This document shows positions 33,490 through 42,222 of a DNA stretch of 64,000 nt, one piece after another. The notes under the pieces are model-generated. The model was not told the DNA's origin, searched no databases, and saw only the letters and a program-made list of their open reading frames with translations. Source of the stretch: an uncultured candidate division WWE3 bacterium (GTDB lineage Bacteria > Patescibacteriota > WWE3 > UBA101185 > UBA10185); contig CALKWN010000176.1 of NCBI GenBank assembly GCA_938004185.1, positions 1-64,000 on the forward strand, written 5' to 3'. Numbering within the stretch: position 1 is the stretch's first letter; every line of letters starts with the position of its first letter. Made by a program: the position numbers and the translations under genes.

Positions 33490-33914
33490 AAAATTTTAGC
33501 AAGCCTTCTTTTATGTCTTTCTTCCCCGTTGAAAGGTGTTTCAAGCCAAGCCTTAACTATAGCCGTAGCGATTCTTGAGTTGATATAATCAGCCGGAAGA
33601 GTCAGTACATTAGTATCGTCGTCCTGTCTGGATGTTATGGCGTGAGATTCATTCCACGAAAGTCCGGCGCGTATTCCGGAGTGGCGGTTTGCCGCCATGG
33701 TAACTCCGACACCGTTTCTGCATAACAAAATCCCCCTCGATCCGGGAACCGATTTCATTTTTTCCACGACCTTGGCAACGTAATCAGGATAATCATCGTC
33801 TGGGTTAAATTCGTAAGGCCCTAGATCCTCAAAAGGTATCCCCGTACTTTCCAGGTACTTAACTAATTCTTTTTTAATTTCGAATCCTCCGTGATCCGAG
33901 GATATGAATATCAT
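33486..33914 (-). CDS. rpiB: Ribose-5-phosphate isomerase B
   Basis: Interconverts ribose and ribulose 5-phosphate. The 142 residues begin IFISSDHGGFEIKKELVKYL, and the active-site loop reads LLCRNGVGVTMAANRHSGIRAGLS, where the family usually has CGTGIGM. The catalytic Cys is kept but the following GT is replaced by RN. Other landmarks are SRQDDDTNVLTLPADYI. An upstream start at 34004 is in frame, but the ATG at 33914 overlaps the lgt stop by 4 nt, as the other joins in this operon do, and begins the conserved fold. Confidence 0.93.
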   Translation of the reverse strand: MIFISSDHGGFEIKKELVKYLESTGIPFEDLGPYEFNPDDDYPDYVAKVVEKMKSVPGSRGILLCRNGVGVTMAANRHSGIRAGLSWNESHAITSRQDDDTNVLTLPADYINSRIATAIVKAWLETPFNGEERHKRRLAKIL

Positions 33915-34579
33915 GTTCGGCGCCCTTTCCAATAAATAATTCCCGAAATCAGTAATGCAAGTATAGATACCATTTGTGCCACGTTCAAGCTGCCGATTTT
34001 CCATGGGTCTATTCTAAGAAATTCAAGGAAAAACCTGATGACGGCGTACCCCGCAAGATATTTGGAAGTAAGACGCCCCTTCTTTTTGCGATCCCCCGAA
34101 GTTTTTACCAGAAAAGCAAAAAGTCCAAAATTTAACAAAGATTCGTATAGGAATAGAGGATGCTGACCGTTAACCGCCCAGGGAAGTTCTGTGTCCCTCC
34201 CCATTAATTCCGAATTAAAAAAATTTCCCCATCTTCCTATCGCCTGACCAAGGGGCATTACTGTAGCGATAACGTCCGAAATATCAAAAAATGATTCCCC
34301 GGATTTTTTGGAATAAATAAAAAGTCCCGCGATTCCCCCGACTATCGCGCCCCATATCCCAAGCCCTCCGTTCCATATTTTTAATATCAATATCGGATCT
34401 GAAAGATAAAGTTCGAGAAAATCTAAAACATGGTAAAAACGGGCCCCGATAATTCCTCCTAAAACGCAGTAAAGACCGGCATTCCAAACTTGCCTTCTTT
34501 TTTCCGGAAATATTTTTTCAGCCGCCAGCAAGCATGAGAGGATTGAAACAGAAATTGTAATACCGTAAAGAGATGGCAC
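33911..34579 (-). CDS. lgt: Prolipoprotein diacylglyceryl transferase
   Basis: Attaches diacylglycerol to the lipobox cysteine of prolipoproteins in the membrane. The 222 residues contain about seven hydrophobic helices, the family signature GQAIGRWGNFFNSE with its essential Arg and Asn, GGIIGARFYHVL, and HPLFLYESLLN. It is a little shorter than the usual 260-290. Its presence implies that lipoproteins are made, although none of the proteins in this window has an obvious lipobox. Confidence 0.93.
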   Translation of the reverse strand: MPSLYGITISVSILSCLLAAEKIFPEKRRQVWNAGLYCVLGGIIGARFYHVLDFLELYLSDPILILKIWNGGLGIWGAIVGGIAGLFIYSKKSGESFFDISDVIATVMPLGQAIGRWGNFFNSELMGRDTELPWAVNGQHPLFLYESLLNFGLFAFLVKTSGDRKKKGRLTSKYLAGYAVIRFFLEFLRIDPWKIGSLNVAQMVSILALLISGIIYWKGRRT

Positions 34580-35125
34580 TTAGACTACAATAAAACTGAC
34601 AGCCAGAACTACTATCATTGCTAAAGAGTAGGCAATAACACCGTTCTTTTCAGGTTTATTTTTTAGAGCCCAAAACCATTCGTCCGACTGCCCGTTAAAA
34701 TAATGTTCCCACATTTTGAAAATTGAATTCGCGAATATTGAAAAAACAAAAACCGTTACGATATTTGATTTTGAAGTGTAGGCGACCAGTACTGTAAGCA
34801 CAGCAAAAGTTATTTGAAACAAAGCGCTATTTAACGATTTATCCACCACCTCATCTCTGTTGTAAAAAACGTATTTGAGAGCCCCCAAGTAATCCTTGTC
34901 TTTAATAAAATTTCTTAGGTTTTTTGAGAAGTTTTTTTCGGGTTCAAAAACATATGCGTAAAGAGGATATTCAGTATCAAGCACAAAAGTTCCAAGGAGT
35001 GCAGCGATGAAAATTAAAAAAATATCTACGATAGATCTTTCAACTATAGCCGCCAAAAAAACTATCGCTACAACCAGAGAAATCAAAACCTGTGTCCTTA
35101 GAGAGAGTACGGGTTTATTGTCCAT
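34580..35125 (-). CDS. Multi-pass membrane protein, unknown function
   Basis: The 181 residues contain about four to five hydrophobic helices (about 12-28, 31-48, 103-118, 121-138 and 163-180) around a central cytoplasmic stretch EPEKNFSKNLRNFIKDKDYLGALKYVFYNRDEVVDKS. The stop is directly followed by the lgt start, so the two are co-expressed. I do not recognise the family. Confidence 0.6.
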   Translation of the reverse strand: MDNKPVLSLRTQVLISLVVAIVFLAAIVERSIVDIFLIFIAALLGTFVLDTEYPLYAYVFEPEKNFSKNLRNFIKDKDYLGALKYVFYNRDEVVDKSLNSALFQITFAVLTVLVAYTSKSNIVTVFVFSIFANSIFKMWEHYFNGQSDEWFWALKNKPEKNGVIAYSLAMIVVLAVSFIVV

Positions 35126-35141
35126 ATATTCAAATATTAGT

Positions 35142-35420
35142 TTATTCGGATTTATTGTTCAACCTTTGTTTTTTAAGCTCGTTTAATTTCCACATAAATA
35201 AGCGTCCTTTTGTTGTCGCTTTTTCCGATCCAAGTACAAATTCGCGGGCTACTTCTAGAAGAGCGCGGTCTTCGGTTTTTGCGAGTTTTATGTATAGGGA
35301 GCGGTGTTTAATATCGTTAAACTCTTCTGCAAGTCTGTTTCCGTATGCCTGAAACTCGTGTTTATTTCTTACATCTCCTTTCAAACCTTTGTTTTTTAAT
35401 AATTTTCCGATTTTTTCCAT
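35142..35420 (-). CDS. Small basic helical protein, unknown function
   Basis: A 92-residue hydrophilic, mostly helical protein rich in Lys, Arg, Glu and Leu (for example GDVRNKHEFQAYGNRLAEEF and LYIKLAKTEDRALLEVAREFVL), with no membrane segment and no cysteine. Proteins of this type are often seen in this group of bacteria, but I cannot name a family. It lies 17 nt upstream of the membrane protein gene on the same strand. Confidence 0.55.
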   Translation of the reverse strand: MEKIGKLLKNKGLKGDVRNKHEFQAYGNRLAEEFNDIKHRSLYIKLAKTEDRALLEVAREFVLGSEKATTKGRLFMWKLNELKKQRLNNKSE

Positions 35421-35463
35421 GTTTATTGTAAAGGACAGTTTAAGTTTTTCTTACAGTTCCGGC

Positions 35464-35814
35464 TCATTTCCGCGACTGGTCTTTGGCAATTTTTCCGATA
35501 ACCGGAAGTTCGAATTCGTCTTCGGCATAAGCTTTTAACACTAAAATAATAGATATAAATACTGCCGATCTTGAAACCAGGATATCGGTTGGGAATCCCA
35601 AAAGAGTAGGAAAAGAAATTTTTGAGAAAAGATATACGCCGTAGGCAACAACGCTGAATATTATGGATTGGTATCCATGAAAACGGACAAATTTATTTTC
35701 TTTTTCCGTAATTAAAATATACAAACCGCTTAAGGGGGGAATTATATAAGTAAAAGCGGCTTTTACTTTGGGCTCAAAAAAATTATTTTTTTCGTTTGTT
35801 GTTTCTTTTTCCAT
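35464..35814 (-). CDS. DUF4870-like (Tic20-type) small membrane protein
   Basis: The 116 residues have the pattern of the DUF4870 family: KVKAAFTYIIPPLSGLYILITEKENKFVRFHGYQSIIFSV, with the typical NKFVRFHxxQS motif between two helices, then further helices and the ending AYAEDEFELPVIGKIA. The function of the family is unknown. The start is directly behind the stop side of the ligase gene, so it is in the same run (ligase, DUF4870). Confidence 0.8.
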   Translation of the reverse strand: MEKETTNEKNNFFEPKVKAAFTYIIPPLSGLYILITEKENKFVRFHGYQSIIFSVVAYGVYLFSKISFPTLLGFPTDILVSRSAVFISIILVLKAYAEDEFELPVIGKIAKDQSRK

Positions 35815-37557
35815 TTATTTTCTTTGTTTTTTAAACATTTGTTTTAGTTCTTCAAGTGTGGTGGCTTCTGACGCGCTTTTGTCTTCTCTGAATTTTATAA
35901 GCCTTGGAAATCTTAAAGCGTACCCGGAAGTGTGATTTTGAGAAACGGATATTTCATCGGCGCCTATCTCAAGAACAATTACCGGTTCAACCGCAACGTT
36001 GGGTGCGAGAGTTTTGTCCACAAGAACGTTTTTCGGCAGATGTTTAGATTTATGCTTATCGGCCATTTTCTTTATCTTTACCCACTCTTCGTCCGTCAGA
36101 CCCGTCCCTACTTTTGTAACTGTTTTTATTTCGCTGTTACCGGTATCGTTAATCCCGACCAAAAAGCCTCCTATACCGAATTTGGAACGGACACCTTTTC
36201 CGTGGTAATAACCTAAAAGAATGCAATCTACTGAGTCGTCCAAAAGTTTTTCATCGGCTTTTTTAAGTTTTATCCAGGAATAACTTCTGGCACCAGCCTG
36301 ATAAGGGTCGTCGGGATTTTTTACTATCAATCCCTCTAGACTACGCTCCTTTGCAATTTCAAAATATTCAACCAACTTATCGTATTTTTCCGTTTCTAGA
36401 TGCTCATCCACTACTAAAGTATCGCCGTCAGCAATTATTTTATTAAGAACCTTTCTTCTTTCGTGTAGGGGTAAATCTGTTAATGATTTACCATTCAAAA
36501 AGAGAATATCAAAAACAAAATATTTTAAAGGAATGTTTTTTGCTGCTTCCGCAACGCCGTGTTTACGCTTTCTTTGTATGGTTTCCTGAAAGGGCAAAAA
36601 TTCTCCGCTTTCTTTGTCGTACCCGATTGCCTCGCCGTCAAGTATTACCGAATCAGCTTTTATTTGCTTTGAAGCCGCCGCAACGATATCCGGGTATTGA
36701 TGTGTGGTTTCTTCAAGATTTCTTGTGTAGGTTTTAATTAAGAAATTACTTCCCGATGTTCCGAAAAGATCGGTGTCTCCCTTTTTTGTTTCATTCCTAT
36801 CCATATGCAGTTGCACTCTTGTTCCGTCAAATTTGAATTCCGCCCACACTTTTGGTATGCGCTCGAAAGCTTCTTCCATCCCGCTGACCCTTTGGGCTTT
36901 TTGAGATAAGACCGGAACGCCGGGCACGATCTTAATTTTTTTCAGTCCGGCGAGCCCTTCCCGTTTAATTTTTTGTGCTATTAGACCTATATCCGGGTGT
37001 TCGTTATAAACCTTTTCGATTTCGGATGTATTGTTTTTGTTACCGGTAATTAAAGCCAAAGCAGCAACTACTGTAAGTTCCGTAAATCCAAGTCTTGTTG
37101 TACCTAGGATAATCCTTGTAATGTATTTACCGGAAAGAGGGTCCACAGAGTTTAGCAAAGATGCTGTTTTTTTCATTTTTATATCGACCGACCCCGTTCC
37201 TTCCACACACGCTATTTCGTAAAGTTTTTCGTACGTGTCTCTTATTGAGTAGTTTTTATCGATGCTTTTATTTAATACGGTTTTTGCAACCGATCCCAAA
37301 TCCCCCATATCTGCGTACATATTCGAAATGTTTTCTCCTGAAAGTGATTGAAGAATTTTTACCACCAGCTTGTCTGCCATGTTAAACACCTTGTTTTCAA
37401 AAGGAGCTTTTAGGTATCCAAGTGAAAGATAAACTGCTTCCGGGGTTTCTTCGTGATCAAGTTTATCTATCAGGTCGCGGAGAATATCGGTAATTTCTAA
37501 TCTTTTTGGTGTAGATTCCAGCCTTTCAAGATACTCGGCAAATTCTTTGAATTTCAT
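35815..37557 (-). CDS. lig: ATP-dependent DNA ligase of archaeal/eukaryotic type
   Basis: Seals nicks using ATP. The 580 residues show the three-domain layout of archaeal ligases: an N-terminal DNA-binding domain (1-210, ending SQKAQRVSGMEEAF), the adenylation domain with motif I EFKFDGTRVQLH carrying the nucleophilic Lys, DGEAIGYD, FQETIQRKRKHG, FDILFLNG, EGLIVKN and SWIKLKK, then the OB-fold domain ending GYALRFPRLIKFREDK. Bacteria normally rely on NAD-dependent LigA, so this gene is likely of archaeal origin by transfer. Whether a LigA is also present cannot be seen here. Confidence 0.95.
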   Translation of the reverse strand: MKFKEFAEYLERLESTPKRLEITDILRDLIDKLDHEETPEAVYLSLGYLKAPFENKVFNMADKLVVKILQSLSGENISNMYADMGDLGSVAKTVLNKSIDKNYSIRDTYEKLYEIACVEGTGSVDIKMKKTASLLNSVDPLSGKYITRIILGTTRLGFTELTVVAALALITGNKNNTSEIEKVYNEHPDIGLIAQKIKREGLAGLKKIKIVPGVPVLSQKAQRVSGMEEAFERIPKVWAEFKFDGTRVQLHMDRNETKKGDTDLFGTSGSNFLIKTYTRNLEETTHQYPDIVAAASKQIKADSVILDGEAIGYDKESGEFLPFQETIQRKRKHGVAEAAKNIPLKYFVFDILFLNGKSLTDLPLHERRKVLNKIIADGDTLVVDEHLETEKYDKLVEYFEIAKERSLEGLIVKNPDDPYQAGARSYSWIKLKKADEKLLDDSVDCILLGYYHGKGVRSKFGIGGFLVGINDTGNSEIKTVTKVGTGLTDEEWVKIKKMADKHKSKHLPKNVLVDKTLAPNVAVEPVIVLEIGADEISVSQNHTSGYALRFPRLIKFREDKSASEATTLEELKQMFKKQRK

Positions 37558-37569
37558 GAGTCTATTCTA

Positions 37570-38565
37570 TCACTTGCTCAGTTCATACCTTGACGATTTA
37601 GTGCTTCCCGATTTTTTGATAATTCCTTTTTCAAGCAGGGATTTGAGATCTCTTAATACAGTATCTTCTGATATGTCGGGAAATACGGAAGGGAAGTCTT
37701 TGTTTTGAAGGAGGCCGTAATCCTGCAGGTATTCAATAATTCTTTCCTGCCTCTCGCTTACTTTTACCCGGCCGGTTGCCTTCGCAACTTTGGTGTCTTT
37801 TTCAAGAAGTTTTATTTTTTCCATCAAGTTGTACGTTTTGGCGGCAAGGCCGTGGGTTGTAAATTCGAGCCAAGGTGTGTAATCGAAATTATTTTTTTCT
37901 ATTTCTAGTATGGTTTCTTCGAACTCTTTTCGTGAATTAATAAAATATGAGTCGGCTTCTATGAGTCCTTTTAGTCCGTAACCGCAAGATTCAAGTACTA
38001 GATCAAATGCAATAGAGGCGGTTGATCGATTAAAGATTTCGAAAGGTTCCATTCTAAGTATTTCAGCTTCCACAATTGAGGCAGTAATTACAGGATGATT
38101 TTCTCTCGCATCTAAACTGTTTAGCCAATCAAAAAGTATCACTATTTTTGCCAGTATTTCTTCCGGTGCTGTTTTACCCGGTTTTTTGAGTGTGCGGTAA
38201 GCCCCCTGTTTTGTTTTAGGTACCAGTTTTTGTGTAAGTACCTGATTAATATATTTGAGATCTATTTCTTCAAGCTCATTTTTTCTTCCAACATCTTTTA
38301 CACAATTTAACGCGTTATGAACGTTTGAAATCTCTGTGATTTTTGAATTTGCCAAACCTTCTACATTTTCTTTTACATCTTGTTCTTCACAACCAACGCC
38401 TTCCGATGTAAGTAGTGAGAAAACTCTTGAGACAAGTGCATCTCTTTTTAGCTGTTTTTCCCACGCAGGAAGTATCTTTATGTTGTCGGTAACCGCGCGG
38501 GAATATTCAATAGCACCAATATTTTTGAGTATTTTTTGAGTAACCGTAAATTCAGGAAAGAACAT
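37570..38565 (-). CDS. Degenerate Fic-fold protein with C-terminal winged helix
   Basis: From the chosen ATG the protein has 331 residues. Residues 20-230 follow the Fic order: an N-terminal helical part (EYSRAVTDNIKILPAWEKQL), the GAYRTLKKPGKTAPEEI region, and a core at 173-180 that reads EPFEIFNR where active Fic enzymes have HPFxDGNGR. The catalytic His, the two Gly and the metal Asp or Glu are not in place, so AMP transfer is unlikely. Residues about 265-331 form a winged helix (RQERIIEYLQDYG, TVLRDLKSLLEKGII), suggesting DNA binding. It could be a regulator built from an inactive Fic fold. An in-frame TTG at 38613 overlaps recF and is an alternative start. Confidence 0.7.
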   Translation of the reverse strand: MFFPEFTVTQKILKNIGAIEYSRAVTDNIKILPAWEKQLKRDALVSRVFSLLTSEGVGCEEQDVKENVEGLANSKITEISNVHNALNCVKDVGRKNELEEIDLKYINQVLTQKLVPKTKQGAYRTLKKPGKTAPEEILAKIVILFDWLNSLDARENHPVITASIVEAEILRMEPFEIFNRSTASIAFDLVLESCGYGLKGLIEADSYFINSRKEFEETILEIEKNNFDYTPWLEFTTHGLAAKTYNLMEKIKLLEKDTKVAKATGRVKVSERQERIIEYLQDYGLLQNKDFPSVFPDISEDTVLRDLKSLLEKGIIKKSGSTKSSRYELSK

Positions 38566-38605
38566 CAAAATAATTTTCGCATATTTCCCGCAAGTGACAA
38601 TACTT

Positions 38606-39670
38606 TTAGCCAATCGTTATTTGATGCACATTTCTTTTATCTGTAAGGAAAAAGGCACTTTCTGCGCTTGTAATTATTGTTTGTTGCTTGTCGACAATAT
38701 TATTTATTGAACTACGGTGTTTTTCGTCCAGTTCGGAAAAGATGTCATCAAGCAGAAGAACGGGTCTTTCGCCATTCTCATTTTCTATAAAGCTTATTTC
38801 ACAAAGTTTAAGTGCAAGGGTCACGCTTCTCTGTTCTCCTCTGGAACCAAATTCTGCCAACTCGTGGTTTTTGTGAAACACACAAAAGTCATCGCGATGT
38901 GGTCCTACGAGAGTGTTTTTTGATTTAATCTCATTGTATTTATGTTTTTCTAAACGATCCGGAGAAATCTCATTCATCAGGTATTTTATTTCTACCGATG
39001 TATTTGTTCCGTTCAATTCTGCTACGGTTCCCGAAATTTTTTTATTAAAGTATTCTAAAAGACGCGCCCTTTTTAGTTGTATATAAGTACCGTGCTGAAG
39101 ACATTTTTCTGTCCAATATTCTATTTCATCGTAGCCCCTATTTTCCTCGGAGATCTTTTCGAGTATTTTATTTCTCTGTCTTAAAGCTTTTATATATGCA
39201 GAAGAATTTTTTTTATAATCCGAGTCGGTTTGAACGAGTATAGAATCTATGTATTTTCTTCTTTCCGAGGGTGCTCCTGTAATTATGTTCAGATCTTCAG
39301 GTGAAAACAAAACACTGTTAAAAATTCCGGAAAAAGCCGAAAGAGATTTTGCAACCTTATTTACTTTTGCTTTCTTCGAGGATAGGTTAGTTGATTCTTC
39401 CCCTTTGATAATTTGTATTTCCAACACATAGGTTCCGTCGGAATTTTCAATATCGGCAGATGCTGATGAGAATGGAGAAGTGTAGTTTACTATGTCCTTA
39501 TCATATTTTGCTTTCATTGATTTAGCGGTGGAAAGCAGATGTATTGCCTCGAGTATGTTGGTTTTTCCTGCACCGTTTTCACCCGTAAGAAGAATAACTT
39601 CGTGTCCAAGATCCAGCTTTATTTTTTTATGATTTCGAAAACCGATAAGCCTGAGTTCAGAAATTTTCAT
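38606..39670 (-). CDS. recF: DNA replication and repair protein RecF
   Basis: Loads RecA at gaps together with RecO and RecR. The 354 residues show the N-terminal RLIGFRNHKKIKLDL, Walker A LTGENGAGKTNILEAI, the conserved FSPEDLNIITGAPSERRKYID, the ABC signature-like FGSRGEQRSVTLALKL and Walker B LLLDDIFSELD. Length is normal. It overlaps mutM by 14 nt. It is not next to dnaA or dnaN here, unlike in many bacteria. Confidence 0.96.
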   Translation of the reverse strand: MKISELRLIGFRNHKKIKLDLGHEVILLTGENGAGKTNILEAIHLLSTAKSMKAKYDKDIVNYTSPFSSASADIENSDGTYVLEIQIIKGEESTNLSSKKAKVNKVAKSLSAFSGIFNSVLFSPEDLNIITGAPSERRKYIDSILVQTDSDYKKNSSAYIKALRQRNKILEKISEENRGYDEIEYWTEKCLQHGTYIQLKRARLLEYFNKKISGTVAELNGTNTSVEIKYLMNEISPDRLEKHKYNEIKSKNTLVGPHRDDFCVFHKNHELAEFGSRGEQRSVTLALKLCEISFIENENGERPVLLLDDIFSELDEKHRSSINNIVDKQQTIITSAESAFFLTDKRNVHQITIG

Positions 39671-40484
39671 ATTTTTGACATGACGGGCAGAAATAAGTTC
39701 CCCTTCCGGATATTTTTATAAATTCCACACTAGTTCCGCACGAGGGACAGTTGCTTTTCGAATAAATTTTAAAACTTTCCTGGTATTTTCCTTCGTTTCC
39801 GAGCGGGTCCACATACATTTTATCGTTAAGTGTAGCTCCGCCCAGGTCGATACTCTCAGTTAACACTTTTTTTATTGTCTCGAACAGTTGGGAGATTTTA
39901 TCTGTCGACACATCGGAGGTTTTTGTTAGGGGATGTATTTTTGCCAGAAAAAGCGCATCGTTTGCGTAAATATTTCCGATTCCCGATATTATGTTTTGAT
40001 CGAGCAGGGCGTTTTTAATATTAGTTCTTTTTGACTTTATTTTTTGAATAATTTCCTCAACTTTTGTTTTCTCGTCCAAAGGCTCCGGACCATACCTATT
40101 TTTTAGTGCTTCAATTTGTTTAGGTCCGAGTACGGCCGCTTTGCCGAACATTCTCATATCGCTGAAAGTAAGAATAGTTCCGTCTTCGGTATAAATAATC
40201 ACCCGCACCCACCTTTCTTTTATATTTTTGTTTTCCCAAAGAAGAAGACGCCCCGTCATGGCTAGATGAAATAAAAGAAAATTTCCGTTATCCAGTTCAA
40301 ATACAATATTTTTTGCAATTCTTTTTACCGATAAAATTTTTCTTCCGGTGAGTGTTTTAAGGAAAACCTCGTTAGAGGGCAGTGTTTTGTATTCCTTTGA
40401 AACTCCGGCTTTAGAAATTTTTTTATTTGCAAGGGCTTTGTTTAGAAGTGTCGCTATTGTGTGAGTTTCAGGTAGTTCAGGCAT
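39657..40484 (-). CDS. mutM: Formamidopyrimidine-DNA glycosylase
   Basis: Removes 8-oxoguanine and opened purines. The 275 residues start PELPETHTI, with the catalytic N-terminal Pro and Glu. The middle has a helix-two-turn-helix with the NALLDQNIISGIGNIYANDALFLAKIHP signature. The C-terminal zinc finger has the pairs CPSCGT and CPSCQK. It overlaps the glycosyltransferase gene by 8 nt and recF by 14 nt. The usual ELPEVET is ELPETHT here, but the catalytic residues are in place. Confidence 0.95.
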   Translation of the reverse strand: MPELPETHTIATLLNKALANKKISKAGVSKEYKTLPSNEVFLKTLTGRKILSVKRIAKNIVFELDNGNFLLFHLAMTGRLLLWENKNIKERWVRVIIYTEDGTILTFSDMRMFGKAAVLGPKQIEALKNRYGPEPLDEKTKVEEIIQKIKSKRTNIKNALLDQNIISGIGNIYANDALFLAKIHPLTKTSDVSTDKISQLFETIKKVLTESIDLGGATLNDKMYVDPLGNEGKYQESFKIYSKSNCPSCGTSVEFIKISGRGTYFCPSCQKYENF

Positions 40485-41601
40485 TGCGGGTGATGTGTTC
40501 CGCCCACTTTTCTTCTATGAAAGCTTTAATTTCACTTTGGAAACGCTGTTTGGAAAATTTTCTTACGGAATCGGCAATTTTTACCGGATTGTATTTATTT
40601 TGGTAAATCTCTTTTTCAAATTCCTTTATTTTGTTTTCAAGATTTTTTATGTCTTTGTCTTTGAAAAATATACCTGTCTCTCCTTCCCTTATTGTTTCCA
40701 AGTGCCCTCCTGATTTGTGTGCAAGAACAGGTTTACCGTGAGCCATGGCCTCGACAGGTACTATTCCGAAATCTTCATCTTCCACTGCGTTTATAACTCC
40801 GAGACAGTCGTTAATTAGTGAATGTTTTTCAGCATCGCTCACTTTTCCTAAAAACTTTACATTTGGTCCGGCAATACTTTTAAGTTTTTCTTCTTCCCGT
40901 CCCGTCCCGATTATTCTTAATTCTGTAGAAATATTTTCAAAGGCCCTTATTACAAGATCTACATTTTTGTACGCAGCGAGCCGTCCTATTATCAGGAAAA
41001 AGGGTTTTTCGTTTTTACTTTCGCTTTGTTCAATTTCTTCAGGCATTTCTACGGGAGGGTAAATAACTTTGGCGTCCCTTCCATAATATTTTTTAATTCT
41101 CGAACGGACTTCTTCCGAATTGGCTACTAAATAATCAGGTCTTTGAGCTGCCTGCTTATCCCAGACTCTGATATATGAATCTATAACGCTTACAAAAGGC
41201 TTAAAGTACCATGCGGATCTTTTTGCGCTCTCAACAGAATACTTGTACAAAAATCTAGGGGGTGTGTGTATGTAGCTTATGTGTAATTGTTCGGGTTTTG
41301 TAATAACTCCTTTAGACCAGGCCGAAGAATCAGAAATTATAATGTCGTATTCCCTTAGGTCGAAGTTTTCAAAAACCAACGGCATTAAAAAACTCATGTA
41401 TTTTGGAAATTTTTTGAAAAGGACGTTTTCAGGACTGATTATTTTTCTGTTATTTATTATTTCCGAAAGTTTTTCCGGATTGTATATCCCGGTATAGACC
41501 GGGCTGTCGGGGTAAGATTCAAGCAACGCCTCCAGAACCTTTTCGGCCCCTCCGTGGTGGACAAGATAGTCATGTACAAAAGCTATTTTTGGTTGCTTCA
41601 T
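40477..41601 (-). CDS. Family 4 (group 1) glycosyltransferase
   Basis: The 374 residues have the GT-B fold: KIAFVHDYLVHHGGAEKVLEALLE at the start, a central KVIYPPVE, FFLIIGRLAAYKNVDLVIRAFE, FLGKVSDAEK and the C-terminal EDFGIVPVEAMAHGKPVLAHKSGGHLETIREGETGIFF with the nucleotide-sugar Glu residues. It likely builds a surface polysaccharide. The frame opens at 41643, but TATAAT (41608-41613) 6 nt before the ATG at 41601 and the fold start support a leaderless start there. Confidence 0.93.
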   Translation of the reverse strand: MKQPKIAFVHDYLVHHGGAEKVLEALLESYPDSPVYTGIYNPEKLSEIINNRKIISPENVLFKKFPKYMSFLMPLVFENFDLREYDIIISDSSAWSKGVITKPEQLHISYIHTPPRFLYKYSVESAKRSAWYFKPFVSVIDSYIRVWDKQAAQRPDYLVANSEEVRSRIKKYYGRDAKVIYPPVEMPEEIEQSESKNEKPFFLIIGRLAAYKNVDLVIRAFENISTELRIIGTGREEEKLKSIAGPNVKFLGKVSDAEKHSLINDCLGVINAVEDEDFGIVPVEAMAHGKPVLAHKSGGHLETIREGETGIFFKDKDIKNLENKIKEFEKEIYQNKYNPVKIADSVRKFSKQRFQSEIKAFIEEKWAEHITRNA

Positions 41602-41607
41602 GTTTGT

Positions 41608-41613
41608 ATTATA
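41608..41613 (-). promoter_or_regulatory. -10 box of the glycosyltransferase-mutM-recF operon
   Basis: A perfect TATAAT on the minus strand sits 6 nt before the ATG at 41601, predicting a leaderless transcript. Confidence 0.6.
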
Positions 41614-41665
41614 CAGGCCGCCGAAAATTATTGACGTATCCACTAATTTATGAGTTTATATTTTT

Positions 41666-42166
41666 ATGAGAAAAGGTTTTGGAACGCTATTTTTTATTAT
41701 TGCAGCCTTTTTTATTGCTGCCCCATTCGCTTACTTTTTTGCTGTCTCGCGTCAGGAGGAAAGCGTAAAGGGAGCAACTTCTACAGGTTTTTCAAACGGT
41801 TTTTACATCATTGTTAATTCTTCACAGGGTAACTGGGATTTACATCAATACGGATGCACGGGATTAAAAGAGTGCGAAGAAAGTCTTTTTTCCGGAAGAA
41901 ATATCTCTACTATAAGCGGAGGAGTGGTTTCCGAACACGACCTGGCATTTACGAGTTGCCCCATGTCGGGAGAGCTGAGCTACATAAAATATTTTATTGA
42001 ACCGGGGTGGGGCTCGATGCAGAGGGTGTTTACCATAAATACCGACTACCACGGTGGGGTAAGGGTTAAGGAGTTTGTTGAAAACGGCGAGACTGTTTAT
42101 GCACTTTTGGTTCCTGTAGCGGCTTTTGATTTTGATTATTTTAAAGCTGCGATTTTTTCGGATTAA
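41666..42166 (+). CDS. Exported protein, unknown function
   Basis: The 166 residues have a signal-like N-terminus (KGFGTLFFIIAAFFIAAPFAYFFA, about 3-26) and an extracytoplasmic region with three cysteines (in YGCTGLKECEES and TSCPMSG) that could form disulfides. No family is recognised. TTGACG (41631-41636) with a TTTATA near 41655-41660 is a possible promoter with the first codon near the transcript start. It lies divergently from the glycosyltransferase operon. Confidence 0.6.
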   Translation: MRKGFGTLFFIIAAFFIAAPFAYFFAVSRQEESVKGATSTGFSNGFYIIVNSSQGNWDLHQYGCTGLKECEESLFSGRNISTISGGVVSEHDLAFTSCPMSGELSYIKYFIEPGWGSMQRVFTINTDYHGGVRVKEFVENGETVYALLVPVAAFDFDYFKAAIFSD

Positions 42167-42222
42167 CTCATCGCGAAATTTCGGGGTACCTAATAATTCC
42201 TCTTTAAGTTAAAATATATTAC

